Part shown: piece by piece, positions 11,860 through 14,716 of the stretch
Layout of the letters: every line of letters starts with the position of its first letter
How positions within the stretch are numbered: position 1 is the stretch's first letter
Assembly: GCA_041687095.1 (NCBI GenBank)
Contig: JAWLCQ010000127.1
Coordinates: 1-14,716 of the forward strand
Length of the DNA: 14,716 nt
DNA from: JAWLCQ01 sp041687095
GTDB lineage: Bacteria > Planctomycetota > Phycisphaerae > SM23-33
Direction of reading: 5' to 3'
Position numbers and translations under genes: made by a program
Notes under the pieces: generated by a model
What the model was told of the DNA's origin: nothing
The model's input: the letters and a program-made list of their open reading frames with translations, nothing else
Databases searched by the model: none

Positions 11860-12918
11860 TCACACCCGCAGGAGCATCGCGTGCACGCTCAGGCCCGCCC
11901 CGAAGGCCACCAGGGCGCACAGGTCGCCCTCGGACACCCCGTTGCCCAGGATCTCGCGGAGAACGAACCACACGCTGGGCGAGGACATGTTCCCGTGGTC
12001 GCGGAGCACGCGGCGGGACGGGGCGAGCTGGTGCTCCCCGAGCCCCAGCCGCTCGCCCACCACGTCCAGCACCCGCTGCCCCCCCGGGTGCACCGCCCAC
12101 CACCGCACCGCCCCCGCCTCCACCCCCGCCCGCCGCAGCAGGTCGTCCACCGTCGTCCGCACGCACTCCCCCGCCCGCTCGGGCAGACGGATGGACAACT
12201 GGTTGTGCAGGGCCCCGTTCTCGTAGCGGTAGCGGATGTCGTCGCGGTAGCGGGGCTCCTGGCGGCTGACGGAGTCGAGCATCGCCACGCCCTCCCCGCG
12301 GTCCCAGATGACGGCGGCGGCGGCACCGTCGCTGAACAGGGCGTTGGAGATCACCAGCCCCAGGTCGTTGCCCATCTGCAGCGTGGCGCTGCAGATCTCC
12401 ACCGCGATGCTCAGGACCACGCCCGCCCCGTCGGCGAGCAGGGAGCGGCAGAGCTGGAGGTTCGGGACCGCCCCCCCGCACCCCGAGCCCACCAGGTCGT
12501 AGCACCGCACGTCGGGGGGCAGGCCCATCGCCTCCAGGACGTAGGTGGACACGCCCGGGCAGACGTAGCCCGTGCAGGTGTTGAGGACGAGCGCGGCGAC
12601 GTCCGAGGGGGCCAGGCCAGCCTGCTGCAGGGCGTCGCGGCCCGCGCGGGCGGAGAGTTCGACGGCCCAGTGGGTGAAGCGGTCGATCCGCGCGTCGGGG
12701 TCCTCGCGGACGAGGGCGTCGGGCTCGGTCAGCGCGAAGTGCCGCCGCTCGATCCCCGGGTGCTGCAGCACGCGTTCGAGCACGCCCAGGGCCCGGGGGC
12801 TGACGGACTGGGCGTAGTGGCGGCGGAAGAAGGCGAGGGCCTCGGCCTGGTCGCAGGCGTAGGGGCCGGTCGCAACGGCGAGGGAGGCGATGCGGGCGGG
12901 GGCATTGGTTACGGTCAC
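11860..12918 (-). CDS. Type III polyketide synthase (chalcone/stilbene synthase family)
   Basis: The 352-residue protein has the thiolase-fold Cys-His-Asn triad of type III PKSs. Cys147 is in LVGSGCGGAVPNLQL, His277 in WAVHPGGQRVLD and Asn310 in DHGNMSSPSV. An FSDGAAAAV segment lies near 195-203 and FGAGLSVHAMLL at the end. These enzymes extend an acyl-CoA starter with malonyl-CoA and cyclise it to resorcinols, pyrones or acylphloroglucinols. A family-3 ketoacyl synthase (KAS III) is the main alternative, but the HPGGQRVLD and HGNMSSPSV motifs and the length favour type III PKS. Translation starts at GTG (12918-12916), which overlaps the TGA of the upstream radical SAM gene as GTGA, so the two are translationally coupled. 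The product is unknown; long-chain alkylresorcinols or alkylpyrones are typical of bacteria. Confidence 0.85.
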   Translation of the reverse strand: MTVTNAPARIASLAVATGPYACDQAEALAFFRRHYAQSVSPRALGVLERVLQHPGIERRHFALTEPDALVREDPDARIDRFTHWAVELSARAGRDALQQAGLAPSDVAALVLNTCTGYVCPGVSTYVLEAMGLPPDVRCYDLVGSGCGGAVPNLQLCRSLLADGAGVVLSIAVEICSATLQMGNDLGLVISNALFSDGAAAAVIWDRGEGVAMLDSVSRQEPRYRDDIRYRYENGALHNQLSIRLPERAGECVRTTVDDLLRRAGVEAGAVRWWAVHPGGQRVLDVVGERLGLGEHQLAPSRRVLRDHGNMSSPSVWFVLREILGNGVSEGDLCALVAFGAGLSVHAMLLRV

Positions 12919-14408
12919 GGGGGGACTCCCAGCAGGTTCAGGAAACGGCGGAGGCGGGGCGCGTGGGGCCAGAGCGGGGGGCGGAAACCCAGCCGGTACG
13001 CCACCCGCAGCGATCGCTGCGCGAGGGGCCCCTGGAGCGAGTCGTCAAGGAGGAGGTTGGGCATCTGGCGTTGGGCGAACTGCAGGCGGTCGCGCAGCCA
13101 GGCGGGGTCCAGGTGCGGGGGCTCGTAGAACGCCGGTGCCAGCAGTTCCTCGCCCTCCGCCGCGAGCCTCCCCTCCTCGCGGGCGAGCCGTTCGAGCCCG
13201 GTCCCGGGGTAGATCCGCACCCCCACGGTGATGTAGGCCGGGTCGCTCGCCCGCACGTGACGGGCGATGAACTCCAGCGTCCGCTCAATGCTCCGCTCCG
13301 TCTCGCCCGGTCCCCCGGCCAGGAAGATCCACATGCACGGGAGGCGGTGGCGGCGGAGGGCGGCGGCGGCGAGGCGGAGGGCGTCGGGCGTGAAGGGCTT
13401 GGCGAGGGCGGCCAGGACGTCGGGGTCGGCGCTCTCGGCCGTCACGCCCAGACCGACGAACCCCGCCCCCTCCATGGCCGTCAACAGCTCGTCGTCCAGC
13501 CCCGTCGGGCTCATGTCCAGCGACTGCAGCCGCGGGCGGGGGCGGATGGCGGCGGCGGCGAGGGCGCGGCAGCAGGCGAGGGCGTGGTCGCGCGGGGCGT
13601 TGAAGACGTTGTCGACGAACTCGATGTCCCGCAGCCGCTGCGCGCACAGCGTGCGGACGGCGGCGACGACGTCGGAGGGCGAGGCGAGGGTGTAGGAGCG
13701 GCCCTCCAGGGCTCCGTACGTGCAGTACGTGCACGCGAACGGGCAGCCGCGTTTGGTCTGCAGGGGCACGGCGGCCATGCGCGACAGGTAGGGGCGGAGG
13801 CGGCACCAGCGGCGGAAATCGGGCACGAGGGGCCCGAGGGGTTCGGGGGGCCCGAGAGGTTCGGGGGGTTCGACGGGCCCGTGGGATTCCCGGGCGTGTG
13901 GGGCGCTGGCGGGGGGTATGGCGCTGGCGGGCGGATCGGGCTCGTTGCGCGTCCACAGGCCCGGGAGGCCCGCGGGCGACCGGCCGTCCGACAGGGCGGC
14001 GAGGACGGCGGGCAAGGCCGTGCGCGCGTCGGCGGTGACGGCGTAGTCGGCGGCGGTGTAGCGGAGCAGGGCCGCCGGCAGAATCCCCACGGCCGCCCCG
14101 CCCAGGATCACCGGCACGGCGGGGCGTCGGCGGACGACGCGGACCAGTCGCCGCACGTCGTCGCAGTACATTTGCGGGCGGGCGGAGTCGTTGTTGTCGA
14201 GGTTGCGGAGGGACACGCCGACCACCTCGGGCTCGAAGGCGACGAGGGCGGCGAGGAGGTCCTCCTCGATGCTTCGCGAGAACGTCAGATCGCAGAACTG
14301 GACCTCGTGCCCCGCGCGCAGAGCGGTCTCGGCGGCAAGGCACGCCCCATAGGGCAGCACCGGCAGCGGCTGGGTGCAGCGGTTCGCGTTGACGATGAGG
14401 ACCTTCAC
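12915..14408 (-). CDS. Radical SAM protein with B12-binding-like N-terminal domain
   Basis: About 497 residues from a GTG start. The N-terminal 130 residues form a Rossmann-like domain of the cobalamin-binding type (KVLIVNANR, PYGACLAAETALRAGHEVQFCDL, VVGVSLRNLDNND, VPVILGGAAVGILP). A DxHxxG cobalamin-ligand motif is not visible, as in many B12-radical SAM proteins. After a proline-rich linker (about 155-197) comes the radical SAM core with CPFACTYC (C222, C226, C229), then DNVFN, ESADPDVLAALAK and FLAGGPGET segments. The family includes BchE-like cyclases and class B methyltransferases that alkylate unactivated carbons. GTG at 14408 is chosen because GGAG lies four bases upstream and MKVLIVNAN is the usual beginning; an ATG at 14423 is the alternative. 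Upstream sequence in frame is repeat DNA. It is coupled by a 4-base overlap to the type III PKS, so it probably modifies the polyketide or its starter. Confidence 0.8.
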   Translation of the reverse strand: MKVLIVNANRCTQPLPVLPYGACLAAETALRAGHEVQFCDLTFSRSIEEDLLAALVAFEPEVVGVSLRNLDNNDSARPQMYCDDVRRLVRVVRRRPAVPVILGGAAVGILPAALLRYTAADYAVTADARTALPAVLAALSDGRSPAGLPGLWTRNEPDPPASAIPPASAPHARESHGPVEPPEPLGPPEPLGPLVPDFRRWCRLRPYLSRMAAVPLQTKRGCPFACTYCTYGALEGRSYTLASPSDVVAAVRTLCAQRLRDIEFVDNVFNAPRDHALACCRALAAAAIRPRPRLQSLDMSPTGLDDELLTAMEGAGFVGLGVTAESADPDVLAALAKPFTPDALRLAAAALRRHRLPCMWIFLAGGPGETERSIERTLEFIARHVRASDPAYITVGVRIYPGTGLERLAREEGRLAAEGEELLAPAFYEPPHLDPAWLRDRLQFAQRQMPNLLLDDSLQGPLAQRSLRVAYRLGFRPPLWPHAPRLRRFLNLLGVPP

Positions 14409-14476
14409 TGGACTCCGGTACATCCTATGCGGGCGGTGGGGTTCGTGCGGAACGGGGGGGGCAATCTCTCCAGAAG

Positions 14477-14580
14477 CCCCCTCACCCCCCTCGCTTCGCT
14501 CGGGACCTCTCCCCGCGGGGAGAGGGGTTGGAACCCTTCTCCCCGGGGGAGAAGATGTCGCGCAGCGACAGATGAGGGGG
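14477..14580. repeat. Multi-hairpin palindromic repeat, complete copy
   Basis: Outer arms CCCCCTCA (14477-14484) and TGAGGGGG (14573-14580) enclose three hairpins. They are CCTCTCCCCGCGGGGAGAGG (14506-14525, perfect), CTTCTCCCC-G-GGGGAGAAG (14536-14554) and TGTCGC-GCA-GCGACA (14556-14570). As RNA this would fold like a cloverleaf. It lies in the 308-bp gap upstream of the radical SAM gene, where no gene is seen. Repeats of this CTCTCCCC/GGGGAGAG style are widespread in GC-rich genomes. Confidence 0.7.
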
Positions 14581-14622
14581 GCCTTCCCAAGCGGATCGCC
14601 TCCGAACTCGCCGCGGGCAATG

Positions 14623-14650
14623 CCCACGGGGCGCTGTCCAGCCCCGTGGG
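14623..14650. terminator. Perfect 10-bp hairpin
   Basis: CCCACGGGGC (14623-14632) pairs with GCCCCGTGGG (14641-14650) around the loop GCTGTCCA. It sits between the complete and the truncated copies of the multi-hairpin repeat. It could end a transcript from a gene beyond the window; there is no T-run. Confidence 0.35.
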
Positions 14651-14687
14651 ACGGCCTGAGCAACCGGACCGTGCTGGTCTGTGAAGG

Positions 14688-14716
14688 GCCCCCTCACCCC
14701 CTCGCTTCGCTCGGGA
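14688..14716. repeat. Multi-hairpin palindromic repeat, second copy cut by the window edge
   Basis: The last 29 bases match 14476-14505 in the same orientation, with one C fewer in the C-run. The copy continues past the window, so at least two units lie in tandem about 212 bp apart. Confidence 0.75.

Noticed and set aside
14409..14663. N-terminal extension of the B12-type radical SAM protein
   Set aside because: The extension translates the multi-hairpin repeat. The Rossmann-like domain begins at the GTG at 14408, with GGAG upstream.
12963..14684. Long plus-strand frame opposite the B12-type radical SAM gene
   Set aside because: It has no motifs and biased glycine/valine/arginine content. 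The minus frame carries CxxxCxxC and a Rossmann-like domain.

Overview
The window is very GC-rich bacterial chromosome with nine convincing protein genes, no rRNA or tRNA gene that I can see, and an unusual density of palindromic repeats in almost every intergenic gap. A Planctomycetes or PVC-type organism, or a similar uncultured GC-rich soil or water bacterium, is my best guess. This rests on gene content (TMTC-like membrane/TPR protein, cysteine-poor DksA/TraR protein, type III polyketide synthase, fucosidase/galactosidase-like hydrolase) and on the repeat style. No marker gene settles it.

Layout. 1-284 holds hairpins and a repeat copy but no gene. 285-2282 (-) is a TIM-barrel glycoside hydrolase-like protein, with a matching repeat on its other side (2438-2495). 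2687-2893 (+) is a small ComEA-like helix-hairpin-helix protein, followed by two strong hairpins. 3097-3783 (+) is an alpha/beta hydrolase. 3800-3948 is a nested inverted-repeat leader in front of a DksA/TraR-like regulator (3981-4373, +). 4384-4823 is a 440-bp MITE-like nested palindrome with terminal inverted repeats. 4832-7243 (-) is a TMTC-like multi-pass membrane protein with TPRs. 7396-8313 (-) is a radical SAM enzyme with extra C-terminal cysteines.

The right half holds two gene sets. 8521-11637 (+) runs SDR oxidoreductase, then a 481-residue protein with archaeo-eukaryotic-primase-like motifs and a PriL-like cysteine C-terminus, then an endonuclease IV / xylose-isomerase-fold protein. 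The last two overlap by 8 nt and are surely co-expressed. On the minus strand, a B12-type radical SAM protein (14408-12915) overlaps a type III polyketide synthase (12918-11860) by four bases, a likely two-enzyme natural-product or lipid pathway. The two sets converge at 11638-11859, where the last 55 bp of the TIM-barrel gene are duplicated around a hairpin insert.

Most promising leads: the primase-like/endonuclease IV-like pair, the coupled radical SAM/type III PKS pair, and the 440-bp composite palindrome. All functional calls come from reading motifs; no database search was run.
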